From: Neolentinus lepideus HHB14362 ss-1
Taxonomy: Eukaryota > Basidiomycota > Agaricomycetes > Gloeophyllales > Gloeophyllaceae
Reading direction: 5' to 3'
NCBI GenBank assembly: GCA_001632425.1
Contig: KV425558.1
Location: 527,514 to 591,513, forward strand
DNA length: 64,000 nt
The position numbers were made by a program, and so were the translations under genes. Below are positions 1-10,306 of this stretch, in pieces. The notes under the pieces are model-generated. The model was not told the DNA's origin, did not search any database, and saw only the letters and a program-made list of their open reading frames with translations. The number at the start of each line of letters is the position of its first letter. Position 1 is the first letter of the stretch.

Positions 1-737
1 AGAGAGATATACAACATCAATATTTACCATATTTGGAAGGTATAACCAAACAAATAAACAAAATGTGTATGTACCAGTGGGTTGTACAAAATTTTCCGAT
101 ATTTTTAGCAAATTTTCCAATTTTTCTCAGTGGAAATACCAGGTATTGGTGACCAATGATGTAAACAGTGTGTAAAATCTTGCGGAACTTTCATGCTGTC
201 TATGTCATTCTCTTCCTGGTATCCCGGGCCCACTCAATGAACTGACTGGTGAAGTCAGTAGGCAATTACAAGCTAAGATTATACACTAGAGTCTAGCAAG
301 CCTGAAGCCCTTTGTGACCTGCGCGAGCGAGCATCTGGCCAATCAGAGGCCAGCACTTGGAATCGACGCTGCGCCACCCACTACAGATCATCATTGTAGT
401 CTGGTTCCCACAGTAAGAAACACCTCTCAGAGTGTACTGGGTCTCCCAAATGCAAATAAAACACTAAAAATACAGAAATATTATGAATAACACAAATATA
501 TACCAAAAGCTTATATTGAGAAGTACAGAGAAAATTAAGCAAGTCTATGAAAGTGAGGAAGAAAATATCAAGAAATGAGACTACAAAACAAGTTTGTAGT
601 GACTTTGTAGTGACGACTACAAGTGGACTTGGAATTGGACATCCAATGTCCTAGTCGATACTACGAATGTTTCACACACCGATTACTTGGCAGAGCATTC
701 CCACGGGCTCATCGTTTGGCAGAGCACTCATTCTGAG

Positions 738-994
738 CATATATAAACGCTTTCCTTCATACCTCAGGCCCAGTGAAAATCGCATCTAATTACTGCGATA
801 GTAGTATAGTCAGGTCTTTATAAATGTTAACAAACCTTATAAAATCTTGTAAAGTCTATTGTTGCTGCCTGAGTCCAGCAAAAATGTCAGATTCTCAGAA
901 AGCTGATAGCAGCAAGTCAGATTCTGACCTGAAAAGTAGTTTCTGGGTGGCTACTTTTGCTGATTGCATCACCAGAGTTGCAATTTTGCTTTAA
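738..994 (+). other. TATA-like box plus short Ser/Asp/Lys-rich reading frame, doubtful gene start
   Basis: A TATA-like sequence lies near 738-748. The first downstream ATG with some coding character is at 884; it opens a 36-codon frame rich in Ser, Asp and Lys that stops at 994. It may be the first exon of a decayed gene running into the repeat-rich segment that follows, but I recognise no domain and the flanks are AT-rich and repetitive. I list it because it is the only promoter-plus-ATG arrangement in the first 2 kb. It could equally be chance. Confidence 0.2.
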
Positions 995-1129
995 GTCCGA
1001 AGTGACTTTCATCTGTGCAAAACAGTGCCACATAGTGCGCAAGGCTCTTGCTTTCATCCACTACGCTGTCTTATTCTTGCAACATGCTTGGTCTCTTGTC
1101 TTCCTTGCACCACGACCACTCCTGACATG

Positions 1130-1602
1130 TCTTCGACTCTTGATGCTACTTCGACTTCCAGTGCTGCTGCCCCTGATGCTGCCTCAAGGCTACTCCTGCC
1201 ACTGCACCTTTGACTGGCACTGCTAGTTCTGCCACTGCTGCTCCCGATGTTTGTTCAACCGGCGCTACTCCTGATGCATGTGCCAAGTATCACGAGGAAG
1301 ATAAACAGTCTCAGATGACGACGGTGATCACCATGAGGAGGAGTAATGGCAATGATGACAACATTGTAACACCGTGTAAGAGGTCCATTGGTGATGACAA
1401 GACTGATGAGAGCTTAGAGACTTCCAGCACTTCCTTGACTGATGCTGCTCCTGACACTGCTCCCAATGCTGTTCCTGATGCTGCTGCTGCTCCTTCCAAC
1501 ACTTCTTTGACTTCTGCTTTTCCCGACGCTGCCCCCATTGTTCCTGATGCTTGTGCTGCTGCTGTTCCCAATGCTACTTCATCTGCTGTTAGGGCATTCT
1601 GA
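1130..1602 (+). repeat. Imperfect Ala/Pro/Asp-coding low-complexity repeat (GATGCTGCTCC-like)
   Basis: The segment is built from many imperfect copies of a roughly 10-12 nt motif of the type CCTGATGCTGCT, separated by a unique stretch around 1285-1425. Read on the plus strand from 1210 to 1602 it gives an open frame of 130 residues dominated by Pro-Asp-Ala-Ala type repeats. The complement is also open, as expected for a low-complexity sequence. I see no domain, so any coding role is unproven. It sits in the AT-rich, gene-poor left edge of the window. Confidence 0.45.
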
Positions 1603-2202
1603 GTAAGAATAGTAAAGAATATAATGTGAGTGTCCACATTTATTTTTGTAAGCTACCACTAATGTCGCACTACAACAGAAGCTTACAACTCGTGCTAAGA
1701 AAATTGTAAGTTCTGAGGCTATGCTGCACTCTGAATACTGCACTGACTTGTGAATGGTACAGAAAAACGTGGTGGGCACTGCAACATCAGCCTAGGCCAT
1801 TGTGACTCACTCAAGCCTGAACGTGGATATGAGGTGGAATGGGATGGGGTGGAGGCGGTGAGGGGAAGGGGGACAAGCTGTACATTTTACTATAGATTGT
1901 TTTGTATCATACCTTCTGATGAATTGATGTGTATCAAGTATTATTGAACTGAATAGATCAAGAAAAGATCAGAGGACATGGCACCAGATATTTTCTATGC
2001 AATTATGATCTATTACCACTGTATTACATGCAGTGAATATATCATTAACGATGTGTATCATCAGATAAGGAAAAAATTCTATTGTATTACCAGATTATAT
2101 TTTAATGTCGTTAATGGTGTGTTCACGCTCAGGTTATCAGCTACTATCTGTTACTATCAACTGTTATAGACGTGATTTTCACTGGGCCTCAGGACTTGTA
2201 AC

Positions 2203-3440
2203 TTGTGGCTCGGCCATCTCGGAATCAGACCTGGTGGCGATGGGATGACGGCACTTGCCAAGTCATACTCTGTGAGCTCTCTGACACTGTGGGAGTCTCA
2301 CTCTTTGAGGACCTGCAAAATGTTGATCAAAATGGATATCCCATATAATTACTTTGGCAAACCATTCTGTCAAAGAGAAAAGTATATACTCAGGGAATAG
2401 CCAACAGACTGGACGAAATATTATCCATTTTATTACCTTCAAGATTGCTTGAATATCTATAGTTAAACATCAAGCAAAACTGATAGCAAAATATTTTCTC
2501 TGAGAAACATTTTTGTAAGTGAGTTTGTTTTAAATCTTTGCCGACTCTTAAATGGTAAATAATTATATATATTACCATAAGGACTATTTAGGTGTTATAT
2601 TATGTAATACCATATATTACCTTTTGACAATATAAAAAAGTATATAAAAAAGTATATATTTGGGACTGAGTCAGAATGTATTGCCCGGTGATCACCCAGT
2701 GATTGCCCATAGGGGCCCCAGTGGCCACCCACAGAGCACCCGGTGAGTGCCCGGTGATTGCCCACAGAGCACCCACAGCTGCGCCATAAGCGCCCACTAA
2801 TTGCATGATGCCCAATACTTGCCAAGGTAGTGGTTAGTTGTACATATTCTTCATTATCTATTACTACATAGTGTAGTTGTCATGGGCATAGCTCTTGTGG
2901 GCGGTCAGTGGGCAATCACTGGGCGGTCAACGGGCAATCACTGGACAGTCAACGGGCAATCACTGGGCAGTCAATGGGCAATACATTTTGATGGAGTCAG
3001 GAATATATATTTTCCGACTCACTTTTGGATGACACCAAAATGTGAAATAATATATTATATCATAATGTAATTAAAAAGGCTGAACATTATTAAAAGTATG
3101 GATAGCCACTTAGGCGGCTACCCAAACCTGAAATATATCCATTCCATAAATGGATTTTGAAAGCAAATCTTTTGTTACTTCTTTTCCATTCTGTTTATAT
3201 TTAATCATTGTGGTCATCTTGAAGGTAATGCTGTGGATAATATTTTGTCCAGTCTACTGAGCATTCTCTAAATATTTAAGTTTTCCCATGACAGAATATT
3301 TTGCGAAAGTAATTATATGGGATATCCATTTTGATCAACATTTTGCAGGTCCTCAAAGAGTGGGACTCCCGCAGTGTGAGGTATTTTGCTCGTCAGACAC
3401 GATATTTGCCCCGGATTTCTGGCACATAGCTGAGTATAGG
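2203..3440. mobile_element. Large imperfect fold-back (palindromic) element, about 1.2 kb
   Basis: The outer arms, about 2275-2455 and 3215-3400, are near-perfect reverse complements, including a block of about 55 identical bases (left arm about 2312-2366). Nested inside is a second inverted pair, about 2605-2700 against 2965-3066, which carries related GC-richer repeats. The dyad centre is near 2865, where ACTAC and GTAGT flank a short spacer. No transposase frame is visible inside. The structure suggests a fold-back transposon or two inverted insertions of one repeat. I could not identify a target-site duplication with confidence. Confidence 0.75.
2898..2984. repeat. Four-copy 22-bp tandem repeat inside the fold-back element
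   Basis: Four consecutive units of about 22 bp, each of the form TGGGCRGTCA followed by RYGGGCAATCAC, start at 2898, 2920, 2942 and 2964. They differ by only a few substitutions. Similar motifs in reverse orientation lie at about 2680-2780 in the opposite arm, but are less regular there. Confidence 0.85.
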
Positions 3441-4090
3441 TACGTAGATCTTGGTTGCATGAAGGCACAACTTTTTAAAATAATGAACCGAGTATTTAAT
3501 GGCAATTACATGTCTAGGAGCCACTACCGTGAGAACAGTGGTAGACATGCGCCACAGACTTCACAAAGTATTCGACGTGACTTTAAAGGGACTTCGAGAC
3601 AAACAAAGTGTGTCATTTTGCACTTCAAAGCACTTTGACTGCACTTAGTGTCCAACACTATGTACCTAGCGACATCTATACGGATCATGGAAAGGTTCCG
3701 ATGAGTCGGCTTAGCCTTCAACGTTGCAACATCGGGCCGTACTAACCCCCGATCTCCCGGCACGTGATGATCAGGATCTGAACTGGATCGTACTTAATAT
3801 TGCACTAAACAGAGGATTGCCTGTTACTGTTGAGCAGATCGCAAGGGCGCGGAAGAGATACAGCAATTGTCAATAGTCATGCAAATGTACATGCGATGCA
3901 ATCCAATGAACTCGAACAACTAGAAATGATAACTAAAAAGTCTAAACATGCCATGGTTCTGATCTTGTGAGATGAGTGTCCCGCAACAACCGACAGCTTA
4001 CCTGCCCGCGCCTATTCACCACCTAAATCGACGCGAACAGTCAATTTCCACCAGCATACACACTTACACTTCACCGCGCCACAAACCAAA
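3441..4090. other. Intergenic, no gene seen
   Basis: Between the fold-back element and the first arrestin-like gene I find only short unsupported frames. A small dyad (CATGTCT ... AGACATG) lies at about 3509-3549. Nothing else stands out. Confidence 0.5.
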
Positions 4091-5881
4091 TTATTGGGGA
4101 TAATATCCCAGCTCCGGCTGCGCCTCGACATAATCATCTGGATTGCTTGGCACCGACCACTCCGACGTCCCAAATGCCGGCGCCAGCGACCATCCGTCCG
4201 TCGTGAGCCGCACAGGTACCATTTGCCGCAGTTCTTTGAACGGCGACTTCTTCGGGTCGGGAGGTATCATCGACAAGACGACGCAATCCTGTAGAATGCA
4301 ACATGAGCATCGGGTCGAGACGGGAAGGGGAGTAGCCGACTCACCTTGATGTGGAGTCCGCCGGCTTTGAACCCGCCCACCTTGATTTCGGAGCTAACAC
4401 GGATCTCACCGCTGAAAGATATCCAGTCCGGGCCATCGCCCTATTATCATAATTCCTTTCAGACATCCGAAGTAGTGTCAAGAAGCCAAAACTGACCGCA
4501 TGTTTGAAGACCCCTTCTCCAATCCTATCTACCCGCCACATATCCGTCTTCGTCCCATCCACCACCGTATTACTATATTTCGCATCAGTAATGTAACGTC
4601 ACCGCTTTCAATATCGCGATACTCACCGTACATCACACGTGGCCTGCCGAAGCAGATCAATCCGCGTGTACTGCCGCGTGGGAGAGAGAAGGCTCTCGAT
4701 GGGGCCGTAGGGCATGAACGCCGCAAGAGAGAAGGCGGAAGAGGTGAAAGTCACGTGGAATGGGATCGGTTGATTTAGGCAGAATATACGGGAAGTGGGA
4801 AGAAAGAGCTGTTGACTATTAGGCACAGAAGACAAGAGGTAAGGGTTAGCATACCTTGGAAATGATGTCTTGTCCGCCGCGTTGGCGGGATTGCATGGTT
4901 CCTTGGAAGAGCTTCCATTCTGATGTCGCTTGGAAGCCTTGCGGTGTGGGATGCAACGGAGGGGGAAGGGCTACGGCGGGTCGTGTGCGTGGAAGGTAGA
5001 TAAAAGGAGTAAAGACGGTTCTACATGCACGCGTGTGAAGGGGACTTCAGGGAGAAGCCAAAACTTACGAAAATCGAAAGAACTCACGTATTTCCAAGTC
5101 CGAATGGTCGAGACGGCGTTCTAGCTACGTTCGCCCTTGGAGACGCTCAACCTCTGAGGCCTATTTTTAGAGCCAGAGACACGCACGAATTTCCGAGCCC
5201 AAAGAGCGAGGATCTGCCACCTCTGCAGACAGTGACGCTAACCGAATAGTCAATGTTGGCTCGAAAACCAGGCAGGCCGGAGAGATGGACCTCGTATGTG
5301 GGAGGTAGAGGCTGCAAATAATACGGTTACTCGCACGGTCAGAAGATGAGCCGGATAATTCATACATATGAACCTTTACTGTCGGAGAATGTGGTCGGGA
5401 GGGTCAAGCTGAAAGAAAGCGATGCTGGGCAGGGAGCTGGAGACGCATCATCCTTGGTCCATAGCGTTCTCTTTTCAGAGCATAGAGTAGCTGAAGTCGT
5501 GCCTCCTTCAGCGATCTCCTTTAGCCGCAGAAACCCCTCAACCTGCCAGCAAAGCAGTATTAAGCTTCCATTCTGACTCACCGCTGAAATACGCACCTTA
5601 ACCTCTACACTCTGCACTCCATCTGCCTTCGTAACGTTCACTACACCTTCTACCGTACTCCCGCACCCATACTCCGGAAAATCTGCGTTGTCGTCTTGCT
5701 GTAAGAGACGCAGACTAACTCCTCCCGTCCGCGACTGTTTCACAAAGTCACCCCTCGGGCTCGGATGCAACCCATTCGCTAGTGCAAGCCGGTGCTCATG
5801 TGGCTGGGGCTGGGCGGTGTAGACAGGCGACTGGAAGAACTCGGGCGTTGGCGAGTACGATGGGAGACTCGCCGTCGACAT
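4091..5881 (-). CDS. Arrestin-like (alpha-arrestin fold) protein, paralogue 1
   Basis: Nine exons splice in phase: introns 5543-5596, 5312-5365, 5121-5220, 5021-5087, 4809-4854, 4573-4626, 4441-4496 and 4289-4344. The product (about 370 aa) has a Ser/Pro-rich N-terminus and an arrestin-N segment (VEGFLRLKEIAEGG). An LPPTYEVHLSGLPGF segment leads into paired beta-sandwich strands, and a C-terminal arrestin-C part includes GEIRVSSEIKVGGFKAGGLHIK-type strands and VVLSMIPPDP. Fungal proteins of this fold act as adaptors in endocytosis and ubiquitination of membrane proteins; the cargo here is unknown. It lies in tandem with the paralogue at 7216-8803 and a third copy is at 35152-36694. The first intron is 54 nt and free of stops, so its retention would add 18 residues in frame. 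Function is inferred from fold only. Confidence 0.85.
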
Positions 5882-7215
5882 GGGCTCCAGTTACGACTCG
5901 GAATGAAACAGGAAGCAAAGAGCTGACCGGTGTGGATGGGACGAACATTGGATGATATTTGTGAGCATGCGTACACGCCACACCGTCTCCATATGGTTCT
6001 CCACAGCCGCCCGGCTTCTCTGGCTTATCGTCTCGGCGCGGCTTTGTCCGAATTACATCTGTCTCGACCTCCGTTAAGCTCGTTTCAAGCCACAAAATTG
6101 CTGTAAAATCCTCGATGCCTGAAGTTCAACGCACTGTATCTTCCGCGAGCAGATCTCTAAGAATTTCTGAGTCCAAATCGTCTCCTCCTTAATATTCGGA
6201 GGCACGGGAAGATACCGCCGGTACACCCATCGAAGTCACGAAGCACGCCGTCTCCGACTCTGCACATGTACTCAGTCGATCGTGCTCTCGTTCGGATGGT
6301 GTGACCGACCACGCTCCGAAGAAAGGCCCACAATAGTGCGCAGTGCAAACATCAACGTGCATGTCGCAGTCAGCGCAAGCTCCCATTTGATCCCAACTCT
6401 AACATTGCGAAGTTGTAACTCATGTGGTCGGCCACGACGTACTTCAGTTGACAGGGATATTTTCATATGAATTGCATTGACAAAATCACGCGACAGGTCG
6501 GAGTGGTTCGTCAAAGCATCATTATGTATATGTAAGTCCGAGTCACTCGGCAACGTATGAAAGATAGGATGAAAGGAATAGGAGCCAAAAGCCTAGATAG
6601 TTGCAACGACTGCAGATGCTATAGGGCTGGATTGAGAAAGAAGACCTGACAGAATACATTGCAGAAGGATCCTGATAAAGACATTCTCCTTCCAAAATAG
6701 GTAATATCGTGTATAAGTGTCATGACTCATTGACTGACAGGTAAATTACCAGAATAAACAGAGATATACGAGCTTATGTAATAAGCTTGCCAAAGTGCTT
6801 GCTTCCATGCCCAATGGAAGCATAAGCCACACCATACGAACAACCATCATCAGGAATCGAAAGAACGAAATCATTGTCCTACAATATAGTGTGAAAGTTA
6901 TGTATGTGGTACTTGGGCAGTGGTATTTCTGAGTCCGGACAATCCGATTAATATTTCATATTCCCAATACTTGAATCCAAGTAGCTGCCGGGAGCTCAAT
7001 ACACTGCCTATTGTTATTACAACTTGTCTTCGGGTTATGGCATACAGTTACAGCACAATACATATGGTAATCACCAGTCCGTTCGCACAGCAATGTCCAT
7101 GTGCATGAGATCACGGCACTCCACGCAATATGATATAGAATGATGAGAGGTATCAGAATCAACCCTGCAAGGACACGGAATTCTCCTTTGACATCGCGGC
7201 AGTGACGCACGCGGG
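5882..7215. other. Intergenic between two arrestin-like genes, no confident gene
   Basis: A minus-strand frame of 93 codons ends at 6272 and contains one hydrophobic stretch, but I could not join it to neighbouring exons and recognise no family. The segment may hold the promoter of the downstream arrestin-like gene (starting at 5881, minus) and the terminator of the upstream one. Confidence 0.4.
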
Positions 7216-8803
7216 TCAAGTGGTAGAATTCATCCGTGAGAGCGACGACTTCCTGTCTGAGACCAGACGTATCGGAACGGCTTGCCGGTATAGCAGAAAT
7301 GGCGCACGACCGTTGTGACTTCCGGGCAAGGCGATTGAGACTACGAGCGCGTCCTTCAGAAGAGAATCAGTGGTAAGCCCAAGCCTGGATATGCTACTTT
7401 ACTCACTGCAACAGTAACACTGGGCGCTAGAAATGACCCGCACTCCACGTCTGGACATATTTCAACCCTCCCGGACCATCCAATCCATGATTTGCCCCAA
7501 TCCGTCTCCCTAATTACTCCCTCCCCAATGGTCTTGGTCATTGACAAGCGGCTATCCCCTATAGCATCGCCACATAAGGAGCTATGGCATCGTGTGTCCA
7601 CAAACGTTTGTCGCTCTATCCCCACATGGATGAGATCCGCCAGATCACGCGGCGCGGGTCTCCTGGACACGTAGCCCTTGAGCGATTTAATGGTTCTTGT
7701 TTCGGAAGAAAGGATAGAGAGAGGGCTCTCATGGCCGAGCGGATGGATTGAGGAGTCCTTTGGAGGTAGGAATGTGAACGGTGCGAGCGACTCGGGTGGG
7801 CCTGCTAATCGGATCTTGAAGGGAATTGGTTCCGTATAAGCACAGACCCTCGATAATGGGAGATTTAGCTAAAAATTGCATGAGTGAGATACTTGTGTCG
7901 ACGTTCATGGATCACAACTTACGTAGACTGTGATGGGCTTAAGATGCTGATCATCCCGAGGCATCAGAGACCCTACAAATACCCGAGCTGGGTCCGAAGG
8001 GGACGCGGACGGTACAGGAGGCAGTGGTGGATACGTACTTGCCGTCATCCGAGGCCTATACAAGAACGGTACCCGTATCCTGCCACGATATCAAAAATAC
8101 ACACAGATGTATTAAGAATTCGAGCCCACCGCTTTATCCGCTGCCGCAACATCGTCCTCCTCGTCACACTCAGCATCAGATGATACTCAATTGTCACACT
8201 GAAGCCAGGGATACCGGTCAGACGTGCGTGGTATGTGGGAGGCATCGCGCGCTTTTTATTCGTTTCGGGGTCCGCGTAGTGAGTTGGAATTGTGCGGCTG
8301 AAGTAGTGCAACACAGGTGGCCATCCTCCATCTTCTATGTCCCATAATATCAGGGTTTCACTGAAGAGTTGATGGTCGGTTGTTCCGCTCTCGGCTACCT
8401 CACGGATACGGACGTTGCCTTCCATCTGAGTGCAGGCATGCTCCAGGTTGGTCAAGTACGGGTCACCGGCATAGGCACTCACCGTTAGCTCCACACGGCG
8501 GACATCACTTGGTTCGTTTATCGACACCATTCCGTTTACTATGTCCTTCGCACCATACACGGGCGTAGCCGTGCCTTCCTTCTGGTCTCCTAGGATGATC
8601 GAAACTTTCCCGTCTTGTTTGATGTAGTGACCCTTCGACTGCACTTCTCGCTTAGCGCTGGGCACGAAGGATACATCGGGTACGGAGGCAGAGGGAAATT
8701 TAGGCGGCCAGACGGTGGTGGCAGTGAAAGAGATGGAAGGGGGTGGGGCCTGCGAGTACAGATGTTGGGGATTCCCGTACGGATGCAACATCGATAGAGC
8801 CAT
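7216..8803 (-). CDS. Arrestin-like (alpha-arrestin fold) protein, paralogue 2
   Basis: Five exons join in frame, with introns at 8426-8482, 8080-8129, 7869-7922 and 7354-7406. The protein (about 450 aa) starts MALSMLHPYGNP and has a Pro/Ser-rich head. It continues with arrestin-N strands (VRIREVAESGTT, MPPTYHARLTGIPGF, IRVPFLYRPR) and an arrestin-C half (PIPFKIRLAGPPE). It ends DALVVSIALPGS followed by an IRLVSDR-type segment. The PPTY tetrapeptide sits at the same place as in the two paralogues. Domain order and length fit the basidiomycete arrestin-like family; role as a trafficking adaptor is by family. As in paralogue 1, the intron in the arrestin-N region (57 nt) is a multiple of three and lacks stops. 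Confidence 0.85.
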
Positions 8804-10150
8804 CGAGTTCCAGGAGTTGAGGTCGTTGTATAAATCTACCGAGGTAAGTTAAGAGTTGCGAACCGGAGAGAATCAGAATCGAGATACGAGATTCAGTGCG
8901 TGGGGTCAGACGACTTCTCTCTCTCCCCACGTCCCGCAATGACATTCAAGACAGTTGGACATCACGATGGCCTAAATGACAGATTCGCATGCGATGTCAG
9001 TCTAGTTATTTATGTGTAATTTGATGATATGGGCCTGAAAAGTACCCAGCAGTGCCAGACTTAGCAGACGCCCGGGTTTCAAACATACACCGAGAAGATG
9101 AATCGCGTGTTAGAGCCGAGTAGGACAACATGGATTCTTAATTTTGACCGCAGAGATGATATACCACAGCCTGGATGAACAAATAGCAAGTTGAACCAAC
9201 ATTCCGTACGATCACCACAGTTGCCAAATCGGGGAAAAGGCGGTGCAGCAGATTGTGTACCGGAATGTCCCGAACACGCTGGCTTTGTATCCAGCCGCAC
9301 TCACCATAACCCAACTCCTGGATGTATCAGGTCTTTCATCACGATGCAAAAGCTTTTGTCCAGATATCCATACAGCCTTTCGGGACTCTTAGTGGAATCA
9401 ATCGAAACCAAGTCTTACTAGCAAGACGTAACCCAATCAATCTACACAGATTCGACGTCCAACACTCCGAGGGCTGTTGACGCTAACATCATTCCTGACA
9501 CCATCGAAGTAACTTTCCCATCGATATATATATATAATGTATCATTGGTACCCTTGCGTACCGAATTATAGACTAAGCTTCTATCACCAGGCGCACCAAA
9601 ACATCTGTTCTGCAAGCAGTAAAAGATTCTAAGTATTGTAAAAGATCGGAGGAAACGAAGTATACTTTTAATACACACAGATCTGTGCCCGAGCCTTTTG
9701 TTCTGTTCAAATCGAATATGTGCATAGTTTTTGAGTCCATAGTTCGTCTCCGTTACAGACCTTAGTGTAGGATTTTCTTCAGATTCTTTTATTTCTCCCA
9801 TTCCTTCACAATACTCAGAGTATTTGACAGCATTCCGGGTGGATCGTTTGTTCAAACAAATGTCTCTGTACAGGCCAAGTCCTCGTAGTGCTTGTCTACA
9901 AATAGCAGCATTAGGTTAATGCATCAAGCCGGGCATGTTGATGTACCGGCTCCAGCCGGATGCATCGGACCAAACGAAAATACTGGATCTATGCCGGGAC
10001 ACCGCGTGTTGACTTGCGGATTAGGATATTTCGGAATGAAGAGACGCAAATGTGTGACGTAATTCTACCTTCATGGTGCTTCGTCTTCGCTAAGTGCAAC
10101 CACGAACCAGTGGAGTTTCGGCCATGCAAGGGATGAGATACGCCACTGGC
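8804..10150. other. Intergenic, one unsupported ORF
   Basis: A minus-strand open frame of 137 codons (9442-9855) overlaps a (TA)n run at about 9526-9540. It has no recognisable domain and base composition unlike nearby exons, so I do not call it a gene. No other coding signal is seen. Confidence 0.4.
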
Positions 10151-10166
10151 AACATAGAAGCAAATA

Positions 10167-10196
10167 ACGCGTCAAATGTCACATCATGTGACGCGT
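10167..10196. promoter_or_regulatory. Inverted pair of MCB-like ACGCGT boxes upstream of the HOS3-type deacetylase gene
   Basis: ACGCGTCA at 10167 and its reverse complement TGACGCGT (ACGCGT at 10191-10196) form a dyad, 111-140 nt before the ATG at 10307. ACGCGT is the MluI cell-cycle box bound by the MBF (Mbp1/Swi6) complex in yeasts. A TATA-like stretch follows at about 10258-10268. That this pair drives G1/S expression here is an inference. Confidence 0.45.
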
Positions 10197-10257
10197 TTCG
10201 CTTCGTCCTGTTTCTCAAACTGTGGCAACTCCACTAGCTTATTGACTTCTTCTTCCT

Positions 10258-10268
10258 GTGTATATATC
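10258..10268 (+). promoter_or_regulatory. TATA-like box for the histone deacetylase gene
   Basis: A GTATATATCC-type sequence lies about 40-50 nt before the ATG at 10307. It is in a pyrimidine-rich context (TTTTTACTTTCTCT follows), which is usual around fungal transcription starts. Confidence 0.4.
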
Positions 10269-10306
10269 CGCTTTTTACTTTCTCTGAATCGTTTGTTGAA
10301 GAAAAT

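Noticed and set aside
9442..9855. 137-codon minus-strand ORF
   Set aside because: No domain, overlaps a TA run, composition unlike neighbouring exons, no splice partner.
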